Positions 1-6,148 of a stretch of 10,223 nucleotides of DNA are shown here, in pieces. The translations under genes were made by a program, and so were the position numbers. The stretch's first letter is position 1. Each line of letters opens with the position of its first letter. The notes beneath the pieces are model-generated. The model was given only the letters and a program-made list of their open reading frames with translations. It was not told the origin of the DNA and ran no database searches. The DNA comes from Chitinophagales bacterium (lineage in GTDB: Bacteria; Bacteroidota; Bacteroidia; Chitinophagales; UBA8649), in assembly GCA_016777395.1 (NCBI GenBank), contig JADHRO010000056.1:1-10223 (forward strand). Reading direction: 5' to 3'.

Positions 1-12
1 CTAACATGATTC

Positions 13-483
13 CTAATCAGGGAATTCCTCTTTAAGCATTCCCCAGACTAGGTGCATCTCAAAACCTTTTCTTTGAAGATAGTCCGCTACTTTCTTTCTT
101 CTGACAAGTATATTCTTTTGCTTCACCAGTTTCATTTTAGCATGGGCAAGCTTTTTCAAGAGCATTTGATACTCTTCTTGATCTATTTGCTGAATCCCAG
201 CATTTATATCGCGCTGTTTAATTCCTTTGGATTTCAAGCCTTGTTTTATTTTTTGCATCCCCCAAGCATTGTTCCGAAACTTACCGCGAACGTAACTTTC
301 TGCAAACCTTTTCTCATGCACAAAGTTTTCTTTTTTGAGTAATTCAATAAGCTTCCCTTGTAAATCATGACTTATCTCTAGGGTTTTCATTTTATCCCTT
401 AGCTCACTGATACATCTTTCCCTATAGGCACAATACCTGCATAGTTTCAGAAATAAATCCTTTTCTTTGCTTCCTGTTTTCAT
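13..483 (-). CDS. recX: RecX family regulatory protein (RecA modulator)
   Basis: RecX binds RecA filaments and restrains RecA recombinase and co-protease activity in the cytoplasm. The 156-residue protein is close to the usual family length and shows the expected tandem three-helix repeats: the first around residues 11-50 (LCRYCAYRERC, then a leucine-rich helix), the second around 54-100 (FVHEKRFAESYVRGKF, then WGMQKIKQGLKSKGI), the third around 105-150 (KVADYLQRKGF). The N-terminal CAYRERC pattern (Cys15, Cys18, Cys24 nearby) resembles other Bacteroidota RecX proteins. It starts at ATG (complement 481-483) and stops at TAG (complement 13-15). recA is not in the window, so it is not in a recA-recX operon here. 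A TAATTTTG -7 box on the minus strand (497-504) just upstream suggests its own promoter with a leader of about 10 bases. The family call is by recognition of repeats; the function is from family knowledge. Confidence 0.93.
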   Translation of the reverse strand: MKTGSKEKDLFLKLCRYCAYRERCISELRDKMKTLEISHDLQGKLIELLKKENFVHEKRFAESYVRGKFRNNAWGMQKIKQGLKSKGIKQRDINAGIQQIDQEEYQMLLKKLAHAKMKLVKQKNILVRRKKVADYLQRKGFEMHLVWGMLKEEFPD

Positions 484-496
484 TTTTCGAGAACAG

Positions 497-504
497 CAAA
501 ATTA
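497..504 (-). promoter_or_regulatory. Candidate recX promoter, Bacteroidota -7 element
   Basis: The minus strand reads TAATTTTG, an exact match to the Bacteroidota -7 consensus TAnnTTTG, ending 13 bases before the recX ATG. No TTG -33 element lies at the expected 19-21 bases upstream; that region would fall inside the MFS coding sequence. The position fits the short leaders common in the phylum. Confidence 0.5.
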
Positions 505-509
505 CGCAT

Positions 510-1757
510 TTGAAAAATAAAACAGCCATCGCACTTTTATTTGCAGCTAATACCGTGAGTGGAGTTTCACAGGGGATAAGTTTAATCGCTATTCCATGGT
601 ACATTGCCAATCAATTAGGAAGGCCAAGCTTATATGGTTTGCTCTATTTAATTGTCACCACACTCACCTTATTTTGGGGGCCATATGCTGGCACACTTGT
701 AGATAAATACGATCGGAAAAAAGTAATGATTAGCATACAAACAGTTGGACTTATTTGTGTTTTTTCAATTGCTGCATTGGGCTGGTATTGGCAAAATACG
801 ACCTTATGGATGGCTGCTGCAATCATGATTATCACCAAGCTTATTTACAATATTCACTACCCAAATTTATATGCATTTGCGCAAGAAATTACGGAAAAAT
901 CGAGGTATGGGACAATCAGTTCCGCAATTGAAGTTCAAGGGCAAACCACATTTATTTTATCTGGGGCAATAGCTGCATTTTTAATGGAAGGAGAGTTTCT
1001 TAGTTTGAATTTTGAGGCATGGAAAATGCATGAGATTTTCATGCTAGATGCCGCGACTTATGGCCTTGGTTTTGTGTTGATTTCCATGATAAAATATGAA
1101 TCTTTAGTAGATCGAAATTTCTATTCACAAGCCACATTTTTACAGCGATTGAATGAAGGGTTTTCATACCTGAAAGGCAATCCATTAATTCTTTTGTTTG
1201 GCACAGTTGCCGGATTTGTATTTGCCACTGTATTGGTTTGCAGCTTCTTCACAATGCCTATTTTCATTGAAAAGTTTCTTGGTGGAACGCAAAGCCATTA
1301 CGGATTTACAGAGGCATCTTTTGCTTTAGGGAGTATGTTGAGTGGCTTCCTGATTTTATACCTATTTCCAAAGAACAAAATAACCATAGGAATTATCCTG
1401 TTAAGCCTTATCGCAGGAGTGATGTACTGCTTTATAGGGATGAATCAAGATTTCATTTTATTATATATCGCTTATGCTAGTATAGGTTTTGCAAATGCAG
1501 GAATACGGATATTGCGGACGACTTATATCTTCAGCGTGATTGACAATAATCTTATCGGCAGAACAGGAAGTGCCTTTACGGTTATCAATGCTATATTCCG
1601 AATAGTATTGATAGGCTTATTTAGTCTTCCCTTTTTTACAAGTTCTGACAACATCTCATACAGTATGTTTATTTTAGGTTTATTTGTAATTTTGGGGGGA
1701 TTGATATTCACTTATAAATTCAAAGCGCTTAGAACATTAAACCCAAACCATGAATAA
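510..1757 (+). CDS. MFS transporter (MFS_3-like, probable efflux permease)
   Basis: This is a 415-residue inner-membrane protein with about a dozen hydrophobic segments, the normal size for the major facilitator superfamily. The loop after TM2 carries motif A as GTLVDKYDRKK (residues 61-71). The mid-protein LQRLNEGFSYLKGNPLI (about 211-227) is typical of MFS_3 members such as EntS-like exporters and macrolide-efflux-like proteins. The substrate cannot be read from sequence. The start is TTG at 510: it gives the expected N-terminus running straight into TM1, there is no ATG in frame upstream before a stop, and the next in-frame Met is near residue 101, deep inside the membrane domain. The stop overlaps the next gene's start by 8 bases, so it is very likely cotranscribed with the lipid kinase and tadA. 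No convincing promoter is visible in the 26 bases before it. Confidence 0.85.
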   Translation: MKNKTAIALLFAANTVSGVSQGISLIAIPWYIANQLGRPSLYGLLYLIVTTLTLFWGPYAGTLVDKYDRKKVMISIQTVGLICVFSIAALGWYWQNTTLWMAAAIMIITKLIYNIHYPNLYAFAQEITEKSRYGTISSAIEVQGQTTFILSGAIAAFLMEGEFLSLNFEAWKMHEIFMLDAATYGLGFVLISMIKYESLVDRNFYSQATFLQRLNEGFSYLKGNPLILLFGTVAGFVFATVLVCSFFTMPIFIEKFLGGTQSHYGFTEASFALGSMLSGFLILYLFPKNKITIGIILLSLIAGVMYCFIGMNQDFILLYIAYASIGFANAGIRILRTTYIFSVIDNNLIGRTGSAFTVINAIFRIVLIGLFSLPFFTSSDNISYSMFILGLFVILGGLIFTYKFKALRTLNPNHE

Positions 1758-2667
1758 TCAATATTTTGTTTGTGTCAATCCAAATTCTGGAGCAGGTAAA
1801 TCTGGGAAAGATTGGCCTCTAATAAAGCAAAAATTAGAACAGACAGGATTCGTTTTTGATTACGCTATTTCGACTCGTCATCGAGAAAGCATTGAACACG
1901 TTCAACGGGCCTTGGAACAAGGGTTTAGAAAATTTATTGGCGTGGGAGGTGATGGCACTATGCACCACATGGTGAATGGTCTAATGTCGCAAAATGAAGT
2001 TCCTAGCGCTGACGTAGAGCTTTCTCTAATATCCATTGGAACTGGAAATGATTGGGTCAGACATTATGATACGCCTCGCAATTATGATCATGCTATTGCG
2101 ATGATAAAAGCAGGTAATACGCAGCTGCAAGATGTGGGATTGCTCAGTTATAATGATGGCGCTAAAAAAGAATATTTCATGAACTTCGCAGGTATAGGCT
2201 ATGACGCTTATGTCGTAGAGCATACCGTGGATTTAAAGAAGTTTGGTCAAAGTGCTTATTTATATGGATTAGTGCAGTGTTTGTTTCAGTTTGAAGGGCA
2301 AGATTTAAAAGTGGAAGTGGATGGAAAGCCTTTTTTAGATGAGAAAATATTCATGATGATCGCTGGCCTAGGAAAGTTTGCAGGTGGGGGTATGATGCTC
2401 TCCAAAAATGCGGTAATAAACGATGGGTATTTTGAACTAACTGTTGGAAAAGATTTAAGCAAAAAGGATATCATTTTCATGGTTCATAAGCTGTTCAATG
2501 GAAATTATATAGAACATCCTTTGGTTGAGACCTTAAAATGTAAACAAATCCGCATCAAAGCAGAAAATAAAGACATTGTAAAGGCTGAAGCGGACGGTGA
2601 GCTAATTGGTACTGGATCGTTTGAAATTACGCTAATATCAAATGCACTTCGTGTGGCAACCTTATGA
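1750..2667 (+). CDS. Diacylglycerol kinase family lipid kinase (YegS/DgkB-like)
   Basis: This soluble or peripheral lipid kinase would phosphorylate a diacylglycerol, sphingoid or related lipid with ATP. At 305 residues it is full length for the DAGK_cat family. Visible motifs are PNSGAG (11-16), the nucleotide-binding GGDGT (66-70), GTGND (97-101), the substrate-side segment KFAGGGMML followed by DGYFEL (209-230), and EADGE near the C-terminus (280-284), a region that in YegS/DgkB homologues contributes catalytic and metal-site residues. It starts at ATG 1750 inside the last codons of the MFS gene and ends in an ATGA overlap with tadA, so all three are probably translated from one mRNA. Bacterial members include DgkB, which recycles diacylglycerol from envelope polymer synthesis, and YegS; sequence alone does not decide which lipid is used here. 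Confidence 0.9.
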   Translation: MNNQYFVCVNPNSGAGKSGKDWPLIKQKLEQTGFVFDYAISTRHRESIEHVQRALEQGFRKFIGVGGDGTMHHMVNGLMSQNEVPSADVELSLISIGTGNDWVRHYDTPRNYDHAIAMIKAGNTQLQDVGLLSYNDGAKKEYFMNFAGIGYDAYVVEHTVDLKKFGQSAYLYGLVQCLFQFEGQDLKVEVDGKPFLDEKIFMMIAGLGKFAGGGMMLSKNAVINDGYFELTVGKDLSKKDIIFMVHKLFNGNYIEHPLVETLKCKQIRIKAENKDIVKAEADGELIGTGSFEITLISNALRVATL

Positions 2668-3122
2668 TGCAGCAGTCTGAAAACAAGCATGAGCATTTTA
2701 TGCAAAAAGCATTCGCTTTGGCTCAACAAGCCTTTGAAGAAGGGGAGGTTCCGGTGGGTGCCGTGGTGGTTTACAATAATAGAATTATCGGCAAAGGATA
2801 TAATCAATGTGAGCGCCTTAAAGACGCTACCGCTCATGCTGAAATGATTGCAATTACTGCAGCATCAGAATTTTTGAATAGTAAGTATTTAAAAGATTGC
2901 ATTTTATATGTCACATTAGAGCCATGTATGATGTGCGGAGGGGCCATCTATTGGAGTCAATTGAATCATATTATTTATGGAGCGTCAGATCCACAAAAAG
3001 GATGCCTTAGCGCCAATAAAAGTTTGTTTGGAAAGAAAACCAATTGGATATCGGGAATTCTAAAGGAACCCTGTAGCGAGCTAATTAACCAGTTTTTCAG
3101 TCTACAACGAGAAATAAAATAA
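2664..3122 (+). CDS. tadA: tRNA-specific adenosine deaminase
   Basis: TadA deaminates adenosine 34 to inosine in the anticodon of tRNA-Arg(ACG), letting one tRNA read several arginine codons. The 152-residue protein has the full cytidine/deoxycytidylate deaminase core: EVPVGAVVV (28-36), the HAE motif with zinc ligand His58 and proton-shuttling Glu60, and PCMMC (87-91) with zinc ligands Cys88 and Cys91. Length and the IIYGASDPQKG stretch (103-113) fit TadA better than cytosine or guanine deaminases. Start is ambiguous between two consecutive ATGs (2664 and 2667); the first forms an ATGA overlap with the preceding stop and is chosen. It is the last gene of the MFS-lipid kinase-tadA cluster; no clear terminator follows. 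Confidence 0.93.
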   Translation: MMQQSENKHEHFMQKAFALAQQAFEEGEVPVGAVVVYNNRIIGKGYNQCERLKDATAHAEMIAITAASEFLNSKYLKDCILYVTLEPCMMCGGAIYWSQLNHIIYGASDPQKGCLSANKSLFGKKTNWISGILKEPCSELINQFFSLQREIK

Positions 3123-3166
3123 AAATATTGATACAATGCCGTGCTCCCTTTCAGGTAAAATTCTCT

Positions 3167-3179
3167 AGGAATAATTCCT
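3167..3179. promoter_or_regulatory. 13-base palindrome abutting the TDO -7 box, possible operator
   Basis: AGGAATAATTCCT is a perfect odd-length palindrome (six-base arms around a central A) that ends one base before the TAACTTTG -7 element of the tryptophan 2,3-dioxygenase gene. A dimeric regulator bound here would cover the promoter spacer. Being an operator is inference; only the symmetry and position are seen. Confidence 0.35.
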
Positions 3180-3187
3180 TAACTTTG
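3180..3187 (+). promoter_or_regulatory. Candidate TDO promoter, -7 element
   Basis: TAACTTTG matches the Bacteroidota -7 consensus TAnnTTTG exactly, 20 bases before the TDO start codon. No TTG lies at the expected -33 distance, so the promoter may be weak or activator-dependent. Confidence 0.55.
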
Positions 3188-3207
3188 CTCAACAAATTTC
3201 ATGACAT

Positions 3208-4260
3208 ATGTCAAAAGGTAATGTTTACTATAGCGAGTATCTTCAGTTAGATAAAATTCTTGATGCGCAGATGCCTGAGTCCAAACTTGCAGGCAATGAA
3301 GCACATGATGAAATGTTATTTATAATCATACATCAGACTTATGAATTATGGTTTAAGCAAGTGCTGCACGAAATTCAATCGGTTACCAAAGTTTTCAATC
3401 AAGATAGAATCGTCGATACTTCTCCAGATTTACAAATAGCCGTTCACCGCCTTAAAAGAGTGGTCAAAATTTTAGAAATTACCGTCAAGCAGGTCGATGT
3501 TATTGAGACCATGACTCCATTGGACTTCCTAGATTTCCGAGATATGCTTAGACCGGCATCTGGTTTTCAGAGTATTCAATTTAAGCAAATTGAAGCGGTG
3601 TTGGGACTAAAAATGGAAGATCGATTTGGCAAACAATATTACACTTCACAACTGAAGACTGACGACAAGAAGTTTATTGAAAATGTAGAGAAAGATAAAA
3701 CACTTATTGAGTTACTGAATGACTGGTTAGAACGTATGCCGTTTTGGGAAGGTGATAAGTATTGGGCCAGTTACGAGAACAAATATCCTGATGACAGCGG
3801 AGAAACGCATGTTTTTTGGAAAGATTATTTACGTATTTACGGTGAAAGTTTGGGCGAAAAGGAAAAATCGAATATAGAACGATTCAAATCCGTTTGTTTA
3901 GGTAAGGGTAATCTTGAAAGACGCTTAAGTCCAAAAGCAAATAGAGCGGCATTATTTATCATTTTATACAGAGATTACCCCCTATTGCAAATGCCTTTTC
4001 AATTGCTTAATACTTTACTTGATATTGACGAGCAAATGGCCACTTGGCGATTTAGACACATCAATATGGTCCATCGCATGATTGGGCTTAGAGTGGGTAC
4101 TGGAGGAAGTACAGGTAAAGACTATTTGCAAGCTGCGTTGAACAAACATTACATATTTAAGGAAATAGCAGAATTAACCTCATTTCTTGTTGAACGAACA
4201 AAGCTGCCTGTGTTAGATGATGGTCTTGTTGCGGCACTTAGTTTTGGAGGAAAGCACTAA
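3208..4260 (+). CDS. kynA: Tryptophan 2,3-dioxygenase
   Basis: This heme enzyme opens the indole ring of L-tryptophan with O2 to give N-formylkynurenine, the first step of the kynurenine pathway. The 350-residue protein carries the family signatures in order: IIHQTYELWFKQ (40-51) with the distal-pocket His42, FRDMLRPASGFQS (110-122) with Arg111 in the substrate-carboxylate position, WRFRHINMVHRMIG (280-293) with His289 aligned to the proximal heme ligand, and GTGGSTG (297-303) near the active site. Its length is nearer the eukaryotic-type TDOs than the shorter proteobacterial ones (about 280-300 residues). No other kynurenine-pathway gene is present; upstream is tadA after an 85-base gap with a -7 box, downstream is fabI after 38 bases. 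Whether it feeds NAD synthesis or tryptophan breakdown cannot be told here. Confidence 0.94.
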   Translation: MSKGNVYYSEYLQLDKILDAQMPESKLAGNEAHDEMLFIIIHQTYELWFKQVLHEIQSVTKVFNQDRIVDTSPDLQIAVHRLKRVVKILEITVKQVDVIETMTPLDFLDFRDMLRPASGFQSIQFKQIEAVLGLKMEDRFGKQYYTSQLKTDDKKFIENVEKDKTLIELLNDWLERMPFWEGDKYWASYENKYPDDSGETHVFWKDYLRIYGESLGEKEKSNIERFKSVCLGKGNLERRLSPKANRAALFIILYRDYPLLQMPFQLLNTLLDIDEQMATWRFRHINMVHRMIGLRVGTGGSTGKDYLQAALNKHYIFKEIAELTSFLVERTKLPVLDDGLVAALSFGGKH

Positions 4261-4298
4261 AAGTAAAAATTATTAAAAATTAAACCATATTACCGATT

Positions 4299-5096
4299 AT
4301 GAATAATTTATTAAAAGGAAAAAAGGGAATTATTTTTGGAGCCTTAGATGAGAATTCAATTGCTTGGAAAGTAGCACTTAAGGCGAAAGAGCAAGGAGCA
4401 GAATTTGTATTAAGCAATGCGCCTGTGGCCCTTCGTTTGGGGAAAATTAATGAGCTTGCAGAATTGTGCGATACCACTGTTATTGCGGCAGATGCAACCA
4501 GCATTGAAGATCTTGAGAATCTATTTGATCAAGCTACAGAAAAGTATGGTAAATTGGATTTCATCCTGCATAGCATAGGTATGAGTCCAAACGTGCGTAA
4601 AAATAAAGCCTACACAGAGTTAAACTATGACTGGTTTCTAAAAACTCTTGATATATCTGCTTTATCTTTTCACAAAGTCCTGCAGGTCGCTTATCAAAAG
4701 GATGCCTTAAACGAATGGAGTTCTGTGGTTGCGTTAACATATGTTGCGGCGCAACGAACTTTCCCAGGATATAATGATATGGCTGAAGCAAAAGCAACCC
4801 TAGAATCAATCGCACGATCTTTTGGCTATCACTACGGTACAAAAAAGAATGTACGCGTGAATACAATCTCTCAATCCCCTACCATGACTACAGCTGGTTC
4901 GGGTGTGAAAGGGTTTGACGTATTCTATGACTATGCAAATAAGCTCTCTCCCCTAGGAAATGCATCTTCTGATAGTTGTGCGGACTTCACCATAGCTTTG
5001 TTCAGTGACTTAACTAGAATGGTTACCATGCAAAATCTGTTTCATGATGGAGGCTTTTCCTCAATTGGAATGACAGAGGCATTTATGGGCGAATAG
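4299..5096 (+). CDS. fabI: Enoyl-[acyl-carrier-protein] reductase (NADH), FabI type
   Basis: FabI performs the last reduction of each fatty-acid elongation cycle, trans-2-enoyl-ACP to acyl-ACP. The 265-residue short-chain dehydrogenase has the FabI-type nucleotide-binding start GALDENSIAW (14-23), DAT (65-67) contacting adenine, LHSIG (90-94), and the catalytic pair Tyr158 and Lys165 in Y-x6-K, with Tyr148 ten residues before as in E. coli FabI (Tyr146/Tyr156/Lys163). SQSPTMTTAGSGVKGF (191-206) is the substrate-loop region in the form seen in Bacteroidota. Gly94, Met161 and Phe206 correspond by alignment to E. coli positions Gly93, Met159 and Phe203, known triclosan-contact sites, so there is no obvious resistance substitution. 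Start is the ATG at 4299 after an A/T-rich leader with no TAnnTTTG box, so read-through from TDO is possible. Confidence 0.95.
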   Translation: MNNLLKGKKGIIFGALDENSIAWKVALKAKEQGAEFVLSNAPVALRLGKINELAELCDTTVIAADATSIEDLENLFDQATEKYGKLDFILHSIGMSPNVRKNKAYTELNYDWFLKTLDISALSFHKVLQVAYQKDALNEWSSVVALTYVAAQRTFPGYNDMAEAKATLESIARSFGYHYGTKKNVRVNTISQSPTMTTAGSGVKGFDVFYDYANKLSPLGNASSDSCADFTIALFSDLTRMVTMQNLFHDGGFSSIGMTEAFMGE

Positions 5097-5112
5097 TTGT
5101 TAGAAAAGCAAC

Positions 5113-5133
5113 GGGTGTTTTTTCAAAATGCCC
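5113..5133 (+). terminator. Weak hairpin after fabI, possible terminator
   Basis: GGGTGTTTT and AAAATGCCC can pair as a 9-base stem in RNA (with two G-U pairs) around a TTC loop, 16 bases after the fabI stop. It is followed by TGAATTTAT rather than a clean T run, so it is a weak candidate for an intrinsic terminator and might instead be an mRNA-end or leader structure for the next gene. Confidence 0.3.
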
Positions 5134-5155
5134 TGAATTTATAAAAATCTTGATT

Positions 5156-6037
5156 GTGAAGAAAATCATCGCACTAATTGCTTTCCTTTCACTTGTAGCT
5201 TTTGGTTTTGCGCAAGATAATATGCCCTTTGCGAATGTCTTTAAATCTAAGATAGAAACAACAGATAGAGGCGCGTTTACCAAAACTGGTAATAATATAA
5301 AAAAAGGCCTTCAGGTAGAGATCGGTCTGGATTACGAATGGACAGACTCCTATAATACGGTGTTTAAAACTGATGTGTTTAGTCCCTTTGAAGGAAAAAT
5401 TCGCTTGGGATTAAATAAATATATCGAAGTAGATTTTGCTATTAGTCATAGACAAATCCACTTAAACCCATGGGATGATAATGGTAGCTTCCCAGAAAAA
5501 AGCTATTCGTATTGGACTCCATTAGAAATTGGATTACGTACTCAATTTATTGATTCAAAGCAGAAAAGCAAGACAGATGCATCCTTGTATTTGGCTCTTT
5601 CGGTCAACAATACCATGCGATCTGCATATAGAGAAGATGGAACATTTAGACCCGATGTATTGATTGATCGCCCAAGCTATGTAACCCCTGAGATCGCTCT
5701 ATTTGTTAATCATAATATAGGTGAGCGAGTTGTCTTAGGGTATAACGCAGGAATCAGATGGACTGGGATAGAAATAGATGGACCCAAATCTGCAAAAAAT
5801 CCCAACTTCGTATATACGCTCAGAATATTAGCTCATGTATCTGAAAAAATGGACTTATATGGAGAGCACTTTAATTCCATCCGAGTATCCCACTCACCTT
5901 CACTTGGAATGAATATTGGTGCCCGTTATGGGGTCAGCCAAAAATTAACCGTTGACCTTAACGGCGGTGTTGGATTCAATACAAGTTCACCTGACGGATT
6001 TGCTGGTTTGGGACTTAGTTATAAACTAGGTAAGTAA
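5156..6037 (+). CDS. Predicted outer-membrane beta-barrel protein (MetA-type 'transporter' family-like)
   Basis: This is an exported protein of 293 residues with a clear signal peptide: MKK, a hydrophobic core to about residue 17, and likely cleavage after FGFA before Gln20. The mature part is rich in alternating aromatic/hydrophobic strands with short polar turns. IETTDRGAF (33-41), LQVEIGLDYEW (52-62), RLGLNKYIEVDFAIS (83-97) and the C-terminal YGEHFNS, SHSPSLGMNIGARYGVSQ and FAGLGLSYKLG pattern (235-292) resemble the Phenol_MetA_deg 'transporter' family common in Bacteroidota, whose substrates are mostly unknown. I prefer the GTG at 5156 because it yields a normal MKKIIA signal-peptide start; a TTG at 5150 in the same frame would add two residues. 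It lies 59 bases after fabI. Family assignment is by pattern recognition and less certain than the export prediction. Confidence 0.72.
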   Translation: MKKIIALIAFLSLVAFGFAQDNMPFANVFKSKIETTDRGAFTKTGNNIKKGLQVEIGLDYEWTDSYNTVFKTDVFSPFEGKIRLGLNKYIEVDFAISHRQIHLNPWDDNGSFPEKSYSYWTPLEIGLRTQFIDSKQKSKTDASLYLALSVNNTMRSAYREDGTFRPDVLIDRPSYVTPEIALFVNHNIGERVVLGYNAGIRWTGIEIDGPKSAKNPNFVYTLRILAHVSEKMDLYGEHFNSIRVSHSPSLGMNIGARYGVSQKLTVDLNGGVGFNTSSPDGFAGLGLSYKLGK

Positions 6038-6041
6038 AAAG

Positions 6042-6137
6042 ATGGGTGAGTTTGAGACTATAGATGCTTCTGAATTTTATAAAGAAGGTATCCATCCAAA
6101 GCACGCTTTAGGCAAGTATTTCAAGCTTATAAAATAG
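6042..6137 (+). CDS. Possible small protein of 31 residues, unrecognised
   Basis: An ATG four bases after the barrel gene's stop opens a 31-codon frame ending in TAG. It begins MGEFETIDASEFYKEG, continues IHPKHALGKY and ends in FKLIK: hydrophilic and charged, with a mixed composition rather than the low-complexity look of random AT-rich sequence. It has no signal peptide or membrane segment. It is in a different frame from the barrel gene and an in-frame stop lies 13 bases before its ATG, so it is not a simple tail of that protein. It fills nearly all of the gap before the recQ stop on the other strand. Tight spacing suggests co-translation with the barrel gene. No function is recognised, and a chance ORF of this size cannot be excluded. 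Confidence 0.4.
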   Translation: MGEFETIDASEFYKEGIHPKHALGKYFKLIK

Positions 6138-6148
6138 AAAGGTATTTC

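Noticed and set aside
1..12. Minus-strand ATG TTA at the left edge (complement 2-7), a possible start of a gene after recX.
   Set aside because: Only two codons are in the window; nothing supports coding.
52..342. 96-codon plus-strand open frame antisense to recX.
   Set aside because: It is the antisense shadow of a well-supported recX frame and its translation resembles no known protein; it is hydrophobic because lysine-rich sense codons read as Phe/Leu on the other strand.
2505..2837. 110-codon minus-strand frame spanning the lipid kinase/tadA junction.
   Set aside because: Both underlying plus-strand genes have complete motif sets and coupled starts and stops across the same interval; the antisense product has no recognisable features.
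4561..4866. 101-codon minus-strand frame inside fabI.
   Set aside because: It lies entirely opposite conserved FabI coding sequence including the catalytic Tyr/Lys region, and its translation shows no domain.
6042..6137. The 31-codon ORF as a frameshifted tail of the barrel protein.
   Set aside because: The barrel protein already ends with a normal final strand (GLGLSYKLGK), and an in-frame stop lies just before the small ORF's ATG.
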